64,000 nucleotides of DNA from Bacteroidia bacterium (GTDB lineage: Bacteria; Bacteroidota; Bacteroidia; Bacteroidales; Prolixibacteraceae), in NCBI GenBank assembly GCA_026391655.1, contig JAPLDR010000124.1, positions 26,828 to 90,827 on the forward strand, in the 5' to 3' direction. Of the stretch, positions 31,160-41,123 are shown in pieces. Both the position numbers and the translations under genes were made by a program. Position 1 is the stretch's first letter. Each line of letters starts with the position of its first letter. The notes under the pieces are model-generated. The model ran no database searches. It worked only from the letters and a program-made list of their open reading frames with translations, and was not told where the DNA came from.

Positions 31160-32422
31160 TTAATCGAATCTGATGGCTTTGTCCGGTTCAATCCTTGAAA
31201 TATACCACGACGGCACAAGCAACATCAACAACGTAATTATTATTGTCCCAACATTAAGCATTAGAAGATGGGTAATTTTCAAATTGACCGGTACTGTATC
31301 CAAATAATAGGAGCCTGGGTCCAGCTTGAATATTCCAAATCTGGCTTGAATCAGACAGAAAGCGATTCCTGCTAAATTGCCCCAGAACATTCCTTTGAGA
31401 ATAAGAAATGATGAGATATAAATAAATATTTTCCGGATACTCCAATTAGCGGTACCGACTGCTTTCAATACTCCGATCATGGTGGTACGTTCGAGAATCA
31501 GAATTAAGAGTCCTGATACCATATTAAATCCGGCCACAAGAATAATAAGACCAAGGATGATCCAAACATTCATATCAAGCAGATTAAGCCAATCGAATAT
31601 CTGAGGGTATTTGGAAGTTATAGTTACGGGCCTAAGAACCGAATCCTCATCACTGGAGTAGTGCAAGGTAATACGCTGGATCTTGCGAGAAATCAATTCA
31701 AGATCATTAAAATCATTAACTGTAATTTCAAAACCGCTAATCTGATCAAATTTCCAGTCATTTAACTTCCGCACATGCGAAATATCTGCCAGTACAAATA
31801 ACCTGTCGAACTCTTCGAGACTGGTACTGTAAATGCCGCAGATCTTAAACTTTCGCATTTTCTGAGTTTTGGTCTCTTCATTTAAAAAGTAGGTATAGAG
31901 CGGATCACCCACTTTAAGTTTAAGCAGTAAGGCTATCTGTTTAGATATCAAAACATCATCGGTTTTTCCGCTATCAGAAACAGAAAAAAGTGATCCTTCA
32001 ACAAGATTTTCTTTAAAAAATGACCAATCAAAATCGGAGCCTACACCTTTTAAAACTATTCCATGAATCTCGTCGTCAGTTTTAACAATTCCCGGCTTTG
32101 TAGCAAAACGCTGAACGCTTTTTACCCCTGGTAAATTTCTGACTTCCTGTAACCACTTTTGATCTTTGGAAACGGGTACAGTTTCGTATGAGGAATTAGA
32201 ATCAAAATTAACTAATTGAATATGAGAGCCAAACCCAATTACTTTATTCCTCACCTCTTTTTTAAAACCGGTAACAATGGCTACTGAAAGTATCATGACA
32301 AACAGACCGAATGCAATTCCGAAAACGGCGAATGAAATAATTGATTCAGAGAACTTTCTGGAAGTTCCTTTGGCAAAAAAAATCCGGCGGGCAATAAATA
32401 ATTCGGTATTTAATAGTGACAC
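31160..32422 (-). CDS. FtsX-like ABC permease, LolC/LolE type
   Basis: A 420-residue inner-membrane protein. The N-terminus is RRIFFAKGTSRKFSESIISF and a first membrane helix lies near residues 25-50. A periplasmic MacB-like domain (residues 50-270) follows, then three C-terminal helices. The pattern is that of the LolC/E family, which extracts lipoproteins from the inner membrane with a separate ATPase: LERTTMIGVLKAVGTANWSIRKIF is the coupling region and SRIEPDKAIRFD the typical C-terminus. No LolD ATPase is adjacent. Lipoprotein release is the family role and is inferred here. Confidence 0.8.
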   Translation of the reverse strand: MSLLNTELFIARRIFFAKGTSRKFSESIISFAVFGIAFGLFVMILSVAIVTGFKKEVRNKVIGFGSHIQLVNFDSNSSYETVPVSKDQKWLQEVRNLPGVKSVQRFATKPGIVKTDDEIHGIVLKGVGSDFDWSFFKENLVEGSLFSVSDSGKTDDVLISKQIALLLKLKVGDPLYTYFLNEETKTQKMRKFKICGIYSTSLEEFDRLFVLADISHVRKLNDWKFDQISGFEITVNDFNDLELISRKIQRITLHYSSDEDSVLRPVTITSKYPQIFDWLNLLDMNVWIILGLIILVAGFNMVSGLLILILERTTMIGVLKAVGTANWSIRKIFIYISSFLILKGMFWGNLAGIAFCLIQARFGIFKLDPGSYYLDTVPVNLKITHLLMLNVGTIIITLLMLLVPSWYISRIEPDKAIRFD

Positions 32423-32573
32423 GTTGATTTTTTAAGGTGAGCGTAACATATATCAGCTTTAACGCCTCTCGTGGATACAATTTAAACTAAAACTATATTA
32501 TCCTTTAAATTAGAACGTTATTTTCAGTTCATTAACCTTAGTAGTAAATAGACCCTCTGAGTTCAATCTTAAT

Positions 32574-32660
32574 AATCTATCTGTAAATCAATAAGGTAAT
32601 AAGGTTAATTCTTCTTCCACGTTCCATTTCTACTAAGGTAACTACGACAAATAAGGTTTT
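32574..32660. repeat. Dispersed intergenic repeat, copy 1
   Basis: Shares the blocks CTGTAAATCAATAAGGT, TTCCATTTCTACTAAGGT and AATAAGGTTT in the same order with 56578-56657, about 24 kb away. Confidence 0.5.
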
Positions 32661-32815
32661 GATTATTTGTCATTGCTAAATTTAATTACCCACACATAGA
32701 GTTTACTGTAACAATTAACGTTTCCATCCCGATTAGCTTTAATTCGTTCAAAAATACTACTTTTTCACAATTATACTTTTTCAGATTGAATATTTAAGAA
32801 TGAGTTTTTAATTTG

Positions 32816-32823
32816 TACTTTTG
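32816..32823 (+). promoter_or_regulatory. Candidate -7 promoter box for rsmA
   Basis: TACTTTTG matches TAnnTTTG, 73 bp upstream of the ATG at 32897. No well-spaced -33 element was found. Confidence 0.4.
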
Positions 32824-32896
32824 CCTATAATTACTGGAAGCTGTTGATTTTCTTGATACTTCCCAGTTTTCTTAATCATTTCAATCAAAACATTAC

Positions 32897-33679
32897 ATGC
32901 AAGTAAGGGCAAAGAAAAATTTAGGTCAGCATTTCCTCACCGACAAAAATATTGCGCGGGATATCGTTGATAGCTTGAAGGCAACGAACCTGAGCAGGAT
33001 TCTTGAGATCGGTCCAGGCATGGGTGTTTTGACAAATTTTCTGCTCGAAAATAAGAATTATGAGACTTTCGTGATCGAAATTGACCATGAATCGGTCGAA
33101 TACCTTCACAAACACTTTCCGCAACTCAAGGATCGGATTATTGAAGGAGACTTTCTGCAACTCGATCTGGAATCTCAAATATCGGATCAGCCTTTCGCCT
33201 TGATTGGTAATTTACCTTACAATATTTCTTCACAGATATTTTTCAAGGTCCTTGAAAATAAAGAATTAATTCCTGAAGTAGTGTGCATGCTCCAAAAAGA
33301 GGTCGCTAAACGTATCTGCTCGGGTCCGGGATCTAAAGTTTACGGAATTCTCAGTGTTTTTCTTCAGGCATGGTATAATATTGAATATCTTATCGATGTT
33401 CCAGAGTATGTTTTCGATCCGCCACCCAAAGTACAGTCGGCAGTAATCCGCCTTACCGCCAATGGAAGAACCGATTTAGGTTGCAATGAAACACTTTTCC
33501 GCAAAGTTGTAAAACAGGCCTTTAACCAGCGACGTAAAATGCTAAGGAACAGTATAAAAAGCTTCTCCTCACGCATCGAAGAATTGGATGCCATGTTATT
33601 AACCCGACGACCGGAGCAACTTTCGGTAGCTGAATTTATTGATTTAACCAACAGCATTGAGAAATTACTAAACAACTGA
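32897..33679 (+). CDS. rsmA: 16S rRNA dimethyladenosine transferase RsmA (KsgA)
   Basis: A 260-residue SAM-dependent methyltransferase that dimethylates two adjacent adenosines in helix 45 of 16S rRNA. Motif I is LEIGPGMGVLT near residue 37, the acidic motif II is VIEIDHE, and motif IV NLPYNISS near 104 is the adenosine-binding signature. The C-terminal helical part with FNQRRKMLRNS is typical. Length fits the family. It is convergent with the 1442-residue surface-protein gene; only 1 bp separates the stops. Confidence 0.95.
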   Translation: MQVRAKKNLGQHFLTDKNIARDIVDSLKATNLSRILEIGPGMGVLTNFLLENKNYETFVIEIDHESVEYLHKHFPQLKDRIIEGDFLQLDLESQISDQPFALIGNLPYNISSQIFFKVLENKELIPEVVCMLQKEVAKRICSGPGSKVYGILSVFLQAWYNIEYLIDVPEYVFDPPPKVQSAVIRLTANGRTDLGCNETLFRKVVKQAFNQRRKMLRNSIKSFSSRIEELDAMLLTRRPEQLSVAEFIDLTNSIEKLLNN

Positions 33680-33680
33680 T

Positions 33681-36600
33681 TTACTGAACCAGGTAACTTG
33701 CACTTCCTGTCCCGACTAAATTATTGACAGACACTCCATTAATGATAATTACGACCGGACCATTGTGATTTAGATTGGTATATTTGATTTTAACAGGCTC
33801 TTTTCCATCGAAATAAACTTCCGATTCCCATAAAATAGTAGCACGACCTTGAAGGGTTGGATCAGTATCAAGATCCAATTTGGTCGGATTGTAATATTCA
33901 ATCGTTTTACGATAGATATCAATGGGCACGAGCATTTTGTCTTTTGCGTTTTGTGAAACCCATTTCGTACGAAGCTTCGCCAGGTTTGGATCACTACTTC
34001 TTGTATTCACAAAAATTACTCCTCCCTGAGCAGCTTCTCCATATATGGTATATCCTCTCGTATTGGAAAGTATTGTAAGAGAGGTTATTTCATTTGTAGG
34101 AATCGAGCTAACCATTCCCAGGTCGCCTGAGTATAATGGTGTCCCATCAAGAACAATGAGTGCTGGAACTGCGCCACCTAAAAATGATTTTGAAGGGCGA
34201 AGGACTATGGATTTAATAGTATTGCTGAACGGATCAACCTTAATGCTGAGCGGATTAACCAATCTGCGTATTGCAGACTCCAATGAAGAAGATGCCCATA
34301 TATCTTCATAGTCCAGGCTTTTTACATTGGCATATTGGTATTGCTCTTCATATTTATCATGATATACTTTCTTCTCCTGTTGATGTCCTATTATCGGAAT
34401 CTCCGGAAGCTCAATCGTTTTTTCTCCCAGCGGAATGTATTGTTGATAAGGGAGAGAGATGTTGTATTCATCAGATAGGATTTTAGGCTGCGGAATAAAG
34501 ATTTTGTTGCTTTTGAAGTATTGTTCATTGTATGGAATACTTAGCATAGATCCTATGGCCCTGTCTTTGTTTTTTACATCCGGCATTAAAGTTACGGATC
34601 GTGTGATATCAGGAAGGGAATCCAACGGCAAAGAGATCTCTCCTAAGTTATTGGTTGTAAGATGCCTGATCGATGGTCCTTCAAGCGATACAAGATCCAG
34701 GCTCCTGTCAGCCCTGCGGCTCTTCAAGGCATATAGGATTCGCATGTTCAGCAAATCGTAATTGGCAAGCTGTTTTTCCTCTCCCTGTTTTGGTGCAAAG
34801 TCCCAGTTAAATTTGCTCCAGCCATAAACCATTAAAAGCAGATCGCGTTCTGTATCAGTCATATTCTCAAGTCCTTTGTTCAATACCTTTGGAGGCAGGT
34901 TACGCTGAAAATGAGGATGATAGTTGAAAGCATATTCAATTCCAGGGGTAAACAATCCGGGATCAATCCCTTTAACAGCATCTGTAACAGCAACCGAGAA
35001 GAATCCTTCTGCCGGATTTCCCTGGCCATCAGTTACCGAAATGGCAAGCTCCGTTTCCTTTCCAAGCTCATAAACTTTATCCGCTTTGATATTAAACCTG
35101 AGGCGTTTATCACTGTTTACATAAAACAATCGTTCTGCTATCGGCCTTAGTTCTTTGTCAAACAGCGTAATATTGGCAACTCCTGCAGGCAGTTGATCAG
35201 TATCGATCACAATGCGTTGCTTTTTGCTTAGTATGATTTCCCGCGAAAAGACCTGGGTCATGTTCATTGTACCGGAAACCATTACCAGTTCACCGTTGTA
35301 ATTATTTGACTGAATTTCAACTGCAAATGAACGGTTGTCGATGGGCGTTACACAAAGCGATATCCCTTTAGCCACGGGAACAGGTAATGGCCATTTCTTT
35401 TCTGATCCGCCTCCTTTGATTAGCTCTACATATAATCCGGGTTGAGACGTACATAAAAAGGACCCCGGACCATAAATTTCGGATTTGATAGTGTCAAGCA
35501 CTGATCCGGAACTGTTTTTTAATAACCCTTCAATAAACACAGGTTCGCCTTTAAAATTTATGGCATTAAATCCGATTCTTTGTTCGAGTCCTTCAATAAA
35601 AGTTCCGCCTTCAGGTAAAAACTTCAATTCGAAATACGGGTCCTCATAAGGAATCGTAACATCCTTTGTGAGTGATTCTTTACCGGTGTTCTGTTTGGTT
35701 GTAACTTTAAACCTCGGTTGAGAAGTAATAGTGTCGGGCAGTATAAATCTGATCAATGATTCACCATTTTTGTTTGTTTGCGTTTCATTTGATTCTTTGA
35801 CATATTGGCCGGTTGAAAAACTGCCGGAGAATTTTTGCTGATTGACCGGACTCCCTATCGGATCGGTAATTTTTATGGTTGCTTCCAGCGTATCGCCGGG
35901 AAAGTATTTCTCTTTATTAAAGGTTATTGAAATCTTATCCGGATTACTATTCCGTTTTTTTACATAAAGATCAAGCTGAAACGCATCGGCAGGATCGTAA
36001 TTTTGCATAGCACTTGTGAACGCGACAAAGTGGTATTTACCAAATTCCGCCTTTGCAGGGATTGCCATCCACCCCGAAGAGGTGGAATTACTTATTTTAA
36101 ACCGGGAGCTGTCAGTTATTGCTTTATTTTCGTTGAAAAGAAGTGCATACATCGAAACACTTTTTGTCTCAAAAATGCCTGTAAACCTGTCCCTTATATA
36201 GGCCTTGAAATAAATGGTATCTCCAGGTTTGTAGATGTTCCGATCAAGTTGAACGAATAATTGATCTTTGCCTATGGAATGTTGCTGGGCGGCCAAATAT
36301 TTTTCAACAGGCGAATCAGTCAAATCCGGAACTGACTTAGGCTTAGCTGCCGGTTCAGGCAGCAAATCAACAGGAAGCATATCGGTAGCTCTTTCATTGG
36401 TCATTTCTGTGCAAGATACCAGAAGATTAGGATCACCAAAATATCCACTTTGTGACATTTTTAATGTATCCGTATTGATTGGCGTATTCATCCAATATTT
36501 TTGATCGCCCGTATATTTCGAAATGCAGTTTTGTAAAAGAGGCACGTTTTGCAGATAGCAACTCTCTTTGAATGGTAACGGTTTATTATATTCCTGAACA

Positions 36601-38009
36601 AATAATTCCCTGTATTGATAAAATTCTAAATTTTTCTTCTTATTCAGAATTTTTCCATTAATATCTTTAATGTTTCTGACAGCAACTTCGATTTTTGGGC
36701 TGATTCGAATATCAGTTTTTCCAGGTTTAATTTTGATAATTGCGTTTTTCCCTTTAACCGTAATCTTAGTAATTTGTGCGTATTTACCATTAAATAATAT
36801 TTCATAGAAATCCTTATTACTGGCAGATTCAACATTGGGGGTATGATTGAATTCAATTATCAAAGTCGAGTTTGAAATATCACCTTTTTCTACATATGAC
36901 TTTTCAACTCTAAAAAAGGTAGTATCAGCCTGGTCAACCACATTAAATATGTTATTAAAAGAAATGTACTTGAGCCTCATTAAAGAATTTGCAGAATTTT
37001 CACGACCATATTCAATATCAACATCAAACATTTTCTTTTTTACATTTCCTTTTAACAAATATGAACCTGAATACTCAATTTTGTGTATAGAATAGTTTTC
37101 TGGTTGAATAAAAATATTTCCTGAAACATTTAAAAAGCCTCCGGTCAGGTATGGTTTTGCGATAAAACCAATTTTGTAGAGCAATAAATTATTATCGTAA
37201 ACTGAAGCAATTTTTGAAAAGTTATGATTTGAAATAAAATCTTTTGAGAAAATATTTACAAATGAGAAGGTTTCGGATTGGGAGTTCCGGATAGGATCGT
37301 GAATCATAAGAATTAAAAGCTCATTTCCACCCTGATCAGGTAACCAGGCATTTTGAATAAATTTATTCGGATTATCAAAATCCGGGGTAGCAAATTTATC
37401 GTAGAACGGAGAAACATCCAGTCTTTGGAAATCCATATTTTGTCTGAAATCCAGCAACCTGAATTTATTCGATTTGGAAAGTTTATTAAATCCTGTATCA
37501 AGTGTCTGAACAATAGCTTCATTCAGGTTGATGTAACTCTTATCTTTTTTCTGGTAATCCCGGTAATACGAAACATAGTTGAACGGTTTGACAGGATAAT
37601 TCTTCTTTATATTTCTTATTGCTCTCCTGATAATAGTTTCTGAATTGATCATTTTTCGTGAAGCCACAACTTTTACCTCACTTAGTTTGAAGCTAATCGG
37701 AGTCAGGTAAATTTTGTTGACTTTATCTTCACTTAAATTTTTAAAAGGTATAGTGTATCGCCTAAAACCAATGAATGTTATAATTAAACTATCAGACTGA
37801 AATTTTGGATTACCGGCAATTTTAAAGTCTCCATCATCATTAGAAAACACACCTAATCTATTTTCTTTAAGCGCAATAGTCGCAAATGACAAAGGTTCCA
37901 GGGTAACAGAATTGATAACTTTACCGCTAAGAAAACTGATTGATTGAGAGAAAAGCTGGATTGAATTAACCAGCCAAAATAAACAAATCAGGAAGAGCTG
38001 TCGTTTCAT
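33681..38009 (-). CDS. Large surface/periplasmic protein: CarboxypepD_reg + MG2 + TonB-plug-like domains
   Basis: A 1442-residue protein with a signal peptide (about 1-21). Domains in order: CarboxypepD_reg-like beta-sandwich at about 25-115 (LSGKVINSVTLEPLSFATIAL); a middle region at about 120-560 of unknown role (IRRAIRNIKKNYPVKPFNYV); macroglobulin MG2-like at about 590-690 (VQLDRNIYKPGDTIYFKAYI) and more MG-like beta domains; then a TonB-receptor plug-like segment at about 1270-1350 (ALIVLDGTPLYSG, GYTIYGEAAQGGVIFVNTRS). There is no beta-barrel, so it is not a transporter by itself. The role is unknown. It lies 139 bp downstream of a MacB-type permease on the same strand. Confidence 0.75.
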   Translation of the reverse strand: MKRQLFLICLFWLVNSIQLFSQSISFLSGKVINSVTLEPLSFATIALKENRLGVFSNDDGDFKIAGNPKFQSDSLIITFIGFRRYTIPFKNLSEDKVNKIYLTPISFKLSEVKVVASRKMINSETIIRRAIRNIKKNYPVKPFNYVSYYRDYQKKDKSYINLNEAIVQTLDTGFNKLSKSNKFRLLDFRQNMDFQRLDVSPFYDKFATPDFDNPNKFIQNAWLPDQGGNELLILMIHDPIRNSQSETFSFVNIFSKDFISNHNFSKIASVYDNNLLLYKIGFIAKPYLTGGFLNVSGNIFIQPENYSIHKIEYSGSYLLKGNVKKKMFDVDIEYGRENSANSLMRLKYISFNNIFNVVDQADTTFFRVEKSYVEKGDISNSTLIIEFNHTPNVESASNKDFYEILFNGKYAQITKITVKGKNAIIKIKPGKTDIRISPKIEVAVRNIKDINGKILNKKKNLEFYQYRELFVQEYNKPLPFKESCYLQNVPLLQNCISKYTGDQKYWMNTPINTDTLKMSQSGYFGDPNLLVSCTEMTNERATDMLPVDLLPEPAAKPKSVPDLTDSPVEKYLAAQQHSIGKDQLFVQLDRNIYKPGDTIYFKAYIRDRFTGIFETKSVSMYALLFNENKAITDSSRFKISNSTSSGWMAIPAKAEFGKYHFVAFTSAMQNYDPADAFQLDLYVKKRNSNPDKISITFNKEKYFPGDTLEATIKITDPIGSPVNQQKFSGSFSTGQYVKESNETQTNKNGESLIRFILPDTITSQPRFKVTTKQNTGKESLTKDVTIPYEDPYFELKFLPEGGTFIEGLEQRIGFNAINFKGEPVFIEGLLKNSSGSVLDTIKSEIYGPGSFLCTSQPGLYVELIKGGGSEKKWPLPVPVAKGISLCVTPIDNRSFAVEIQSNNYNGELVMVSGTMNMTQVFSREIILSKKQRIVIDTDQLPAGVANITLFDKELRPIAERLFYVNSDKRLRFNIKADKVYELGKETELAISVTDGQGNPAEGFFSVAVTDAVKGIDPGLFTPGIEYAFNYHPHFQRNLPPKVLNKGLENMTDTERDLLLMVYGWSKFNWDFAPKQGEEKQLANYDLLNMRILYALKSRRADRSLDLVSLEGPSIRHLTTNNLGEISLPLDSLPDITRSVTLMPDVKNKDRAIGSMLSIPYNEQYFKSNKIFIPQPKILSDEYNISLPYQQYIPLGEKTIELPEIPIIGHQQEKKVYHDKYEEQYQYANVKSLDYEDIWASSSLESAIRRLVNPLSIKVDPFSNTIKSIVLRPSKSFLGGAVPALIVLDGTPLYSGDLGMVSSIPTNEITSLTILSNTRGYTIYGEAAQGGVIFVNTRSSDPNLAKLRTKWVSQNAKDKMLVPIDIYRKTIEYYNPTKLDLDTDPTLQGRATILWESEVYFDGKEPVKIKYTNLNHNGPVVIIINGVSVNNLVGTGSASYLVQ

Positions 38010-38148
38010 CGGTTAAAAGATTATTTTCATGGTTAGATAGCCTGTCAATATCCATCGGAGAAACTTGCAGGTATAGTTTTATTCCGTGTTTGTCCCAAAT
38101 ATTTGGGATGCACTTTTCGTATTATTTATCAATTTATTGCATTTCCTA

Positions 38149-39399
38149 TTATACCGTATTCATCGCAGTTACAGGATCAAGTCGCGCAGCTGCGCGGGCA
38201 GGAACCACGCCCGCGATCAAACCAATCACAATGCTGATCACCAATCCTGTAACGATGTTCCCTAAAGTAAGTACAAGATTAAAATCCAGCGTCTTACTGA
38301 CGACAAACGTCAATGTGTAGATAATCAGCAATCCGATGGCTCCTCCAATCAATGATAAGACGCTTGCTTCAAAAAGAAATTCAAGCAGAATAAATCTGCT
38401 TTTCGCACCGAGCGCTTTTTGCAGTCCTATTATCTTGGTTCGTTCTTTAACCGACACGAACATGATATTCGCGATTCCAAAACCACCTACAAGTATTGCA
38501 AATCCTCCGATAATCCATCCTGCAATATTGAAAACCTTAAAAAGGCTATCGAGCTGACCTGATATCAGACTCACCTCATTCAATGCAAAATCATTTTCGG
38601 CTGAAGGTTTAATCCGTCTGATAGATCGCATAATCCCTTCAAGTTCTTCGGTCAGACGGCTTGCAGGAACATCAGCTTTACCCTTGACAATGATACTTTG
38701 TCCCATATCCATTTTGGGATCGACCATTCGGGCAATCACCTTTACCGGCAACAACACCCGCTTATCCATACTGGTGCCAAAAATATCGTCACCCATCTTC
38801 TCAAACACTCCGACAATAAAAATAGTAAATCCCTGTATTTTAATTGATTTACCCACAGGTGACATTCCAGGAAATAGCTGATCTGCAATGGTTGACCCAA
38901 GCATTGCAAAATTTGAACCCGCGTTAATCTCGTCTTCTGTAAATGGTCTGCCATTCGCTATCTTCAAACTCCAGGTTTCAATTAAGCCATTGGATGCTCC
39001 TAAAATAGTCACGTTTTCAGCGTTATTCCCCCCACTTTTAATGGTTCGGTTAAAACCATAAGTAAAAACAGCATATTGCGAAAGACTGGAACGGCGCAAT
39101 ATTTCCTGTGTTTCGGAGAGTGAAGGAACCGGCCTGTTTATGTATTTCCACCAGGGATATTCCGTCTCACCGGGTGGCGGTGTCCATGGAAATTTCTGAA
39201 TATAAATCACATTACTGCCAAGTTTCGACATGCTGTCACGGATCGTCCTTTCGAGTGAATCGATGATTGTGAAAACGGAAATGATGCAAAAAATCCCGAT
39301 TGTGATTCCAAGCAACGAAAGAAAAGTTCTTAACTGATTTACTACTAATGAATTATAAGCAAATCTGAAACTCTCGACAATAAGACGAATAATTAACAT
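38149..39399 (-). CDS. MacB/FtsX-type ABC transporter permease
   Basis: A 416-residue inner-membrane protein with one N-terminal helix (LRTFLSLLGITIGIFCIISV), a periplasmic MacB_PCD domain of about 220 residues, and three C-terminal helices. The coupling segment is VKERTKIIGLQKALGAKSRF and the ending ARAAARLDPVTAMNTV is typical of MacB-family permeases. Such proteins move no substrate through the membrane but drive efflux or lipoprotein/peptide release from the periplasm. The partner ATPase is not next to it. It precedes the 1442-residue protein and may share its transcript. Confidence 0.85.
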   Translation of the reverse strand: MLIIRLIVESFRFAYNSLVVNQLRTFLSLLGITIGIFCIISVFTIIDSLERTIRDSMSKLGSNVIYIQKFPWTPPPGETEYPWWKYINRPVPSLSETQEILRRSSLSQYAVFTYGFNRTIKSGGNNAENVTILGASNGLIETWSLKIANGRPFTEDEINAGSNFAMLGSTIADQLFPGMSPVGKSIKIQGFTIFIVGVFEKMGDDIFGTSMDKRVLLPVKVIARMVDPKMDMGQSIIVKGKADVPASRLTEELEGIMRSIRRIKPSAENDFALNEVSLISGQLDSLFKVFNIAGWIIGGFAILVGGFGIANIMFVSVKERTKIIGLQKALGAKSRFILLEFLFEASVLSLIGGAIGLLIIYTLTFVVSKTLDFNLVLTLGNIVTGLVISIVIGLIAGVVPARAAARLDPVTAMNTV

Positions 39400-39549
39400 G
39401 GCATTGAGTTATTACCTTCTAAAAGTAGAAATTATTTGGTTCGATATTGAAATCTTCAAAATATAACCTATCATTAAATTGTTTTTGAAATTTAATAAAA
39501 ATGTGACAAAACCATAAAAGAAAGTCTCCAAAAACTTGCAGGTTTTTAT

Positions 39550-39557
39550 TAGCTTTG
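39550..39557 (+). promoter_or_regulatory. Candidate -7 promoter box for purH and the mre operon
   Basis: TAGCTTTG matches TAnnTTTG and lies 24 bp before the purH ATG at 39582. Confidence 0.45.
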
Positions 39558-39581
39558 CACAAAATTATTAAGAATTTCATA

Positions 39582-41089
39582 ATGAGCGAAATTAAAAAAA
39601 TAAAATCGGCCTTAATATCTGTTTACCACAAAGATGGACTGGACGAACTTATTACTAAACTTGATAATCTTGGCGTTAAATTTTATTCAACAGGTGGAAC
39701 AAAAGATTTTATAGAAGGTTTGAATGTGGCTGTAACAGCTGTGGAAGAGCTGACTACCTATCCATCAATATTGGGTGGCAGGGTGAAAACGTTACATCCT
39801 AAAGTTTTCGGCGGGATTCTGGCCCGGCGCGAAAACGAAGGCGACGTTGCCCAACTTGCCCAATACAACATCCCCGAAATTGATCTGGTTATTGTTGACC
39901 TTTATCCTTTTGAAGCAACAGTTGCTTCGGGAGCTTCAGACGCAGAGATCATCGAAAAAATTGATATCGGTGGAATCTCTTTAATCAGAGGTGCTGCCAA
40001 AAATTTCAATGATGTCGTCATTATCTCCAATCAGGGGCAGTACAGTTCATTACTTGAATTGCTTGAATCCGGAAACGGATTTACTACTTTAAATGATCGC
40101 AGAAAATTTGCTATAGAGGCATTCGCAACATCTTCGCACTACGATTCAGCTATTTACAACTACTTTGCCGGAGAATGGCCGGCTCAGTTCAGACAAAGTT
40201 TCAAATCGTCGAAACAAATGCGTTATGGCGAAAATCCTCACCAACAAGGTGTTTTCTTCGGAAATTTTGATATCATGTTTGATCAGTTGTACGGGAAAGA
40301 AATTTCCTATAACAACCTTCTCGATATTGATGCTGCAGTCAATTTGATTGATGAATTTACCGATACTACTTTTGCAATCCTAAAACACAATAATGCCTGC
40401 GGATGTGCCTCACGCGACACAGTTTTCGATTCCTATCTGGCTGCATTAGCCGGAGACCCGGTATCAGCTTACGGAGGTATCTTTGTCACGAACGGAACAA
40501 TCGATAAAGCCACAGCCGAAGAAGTTGGAAAAATCTTTTCCCTGCCTATAATGCTGATGCATTGGACGTTTTGAAATCGAAGAAAAATCTGATTATTCTG
40601 ATCAGAAAAAATGTCGAACTGCCAACACTTCAATACCGGAGTGTCCTGAATGGAACTCTTCTGCAAAATCGCGATTTGAAGAAAGAAACAGCTGAAGATC
40701 TTCAGCCGGTAACAAAAATCGCCCCCGATTCCAAAATAATTAATGATTTATTATTTGCCAATCGTTTGGTTAAACAATCAAAATCGAATACTATTGTACT
40801 CGTTAAGGGAAAGCAATTATTATCCAGTGGAGTCGGACAAACATCACGTGTTGATGCCTTAAAGCAAGCTATAGAAAAAGCGAAATCTTTTGGGTTCGAT
40901 TTGAATGGAGCAGTGATGGCTTCGGATGCGTTCTTCCCTTTCCCTGATTGTGTTGAAATTGCTAATAATGAAGGGATTAATTCGGTAATACAACCCGGCG
41001 GATCGATCAGGGACAAGCTTTCAATCGAATTCCGCGATAACCATCAAATGTCGATGGTTGTTACGGGCTTCAGACATTTTAAACATTGA
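39582..41089 (+). pseudogene. purH: purH (AICAR transformylase/IMP cyclohydrolase) broken by a frameshift
   Basis: PurH catalyses the last two steps of IMP synthesis. The first part (39582-40574, start MSEIKKIKSALISVYHKDG) gives the cyclohydrolase domain and the first half of the transformylase (LGGRVKTLHPKVFGGIL, RYGENPHQ, LKHNNACGC, DPVSAYGGIF). It then runs out of frame after KIF, ending SLPIMLMHWTF. The protein resumes in another frame as YNADALDVLKSKKN and continues correctly (SGVGQTSRVDA, ASDAFFPFPD, GFRHFKH). Against the family, about six residues are missing and the shift fits loss of 16 bp near 40533. As written the enzyme cannot be made whole. A sequencing or assembly error is a serious alternative. 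Confidence 0.85.
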
Positions 41090-41123
41090 TCAAAGTATAT
41101 AAAAAATACATAAAGATATTGAT

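Larger units (their letters stand above)
32423..32896. other. Gene-free interval upstream of rsmA
   Basis: 474 bp with no convincing ORF. It contains one copy of a dispersed repeat (32574-32660) and the rsmA -7 box (32816-32823). The remainder is AT-rich with no recognised motif. Confidence 0.5.

Noticed and set aside
33681..38009. TonB-dependent outer-membrane receptor
   Set aside because: A plug-like segment is present, but nothing resembling the 22-strand barrel or its C-terminal aromatic strand follows. The same holds for 61331-63805.
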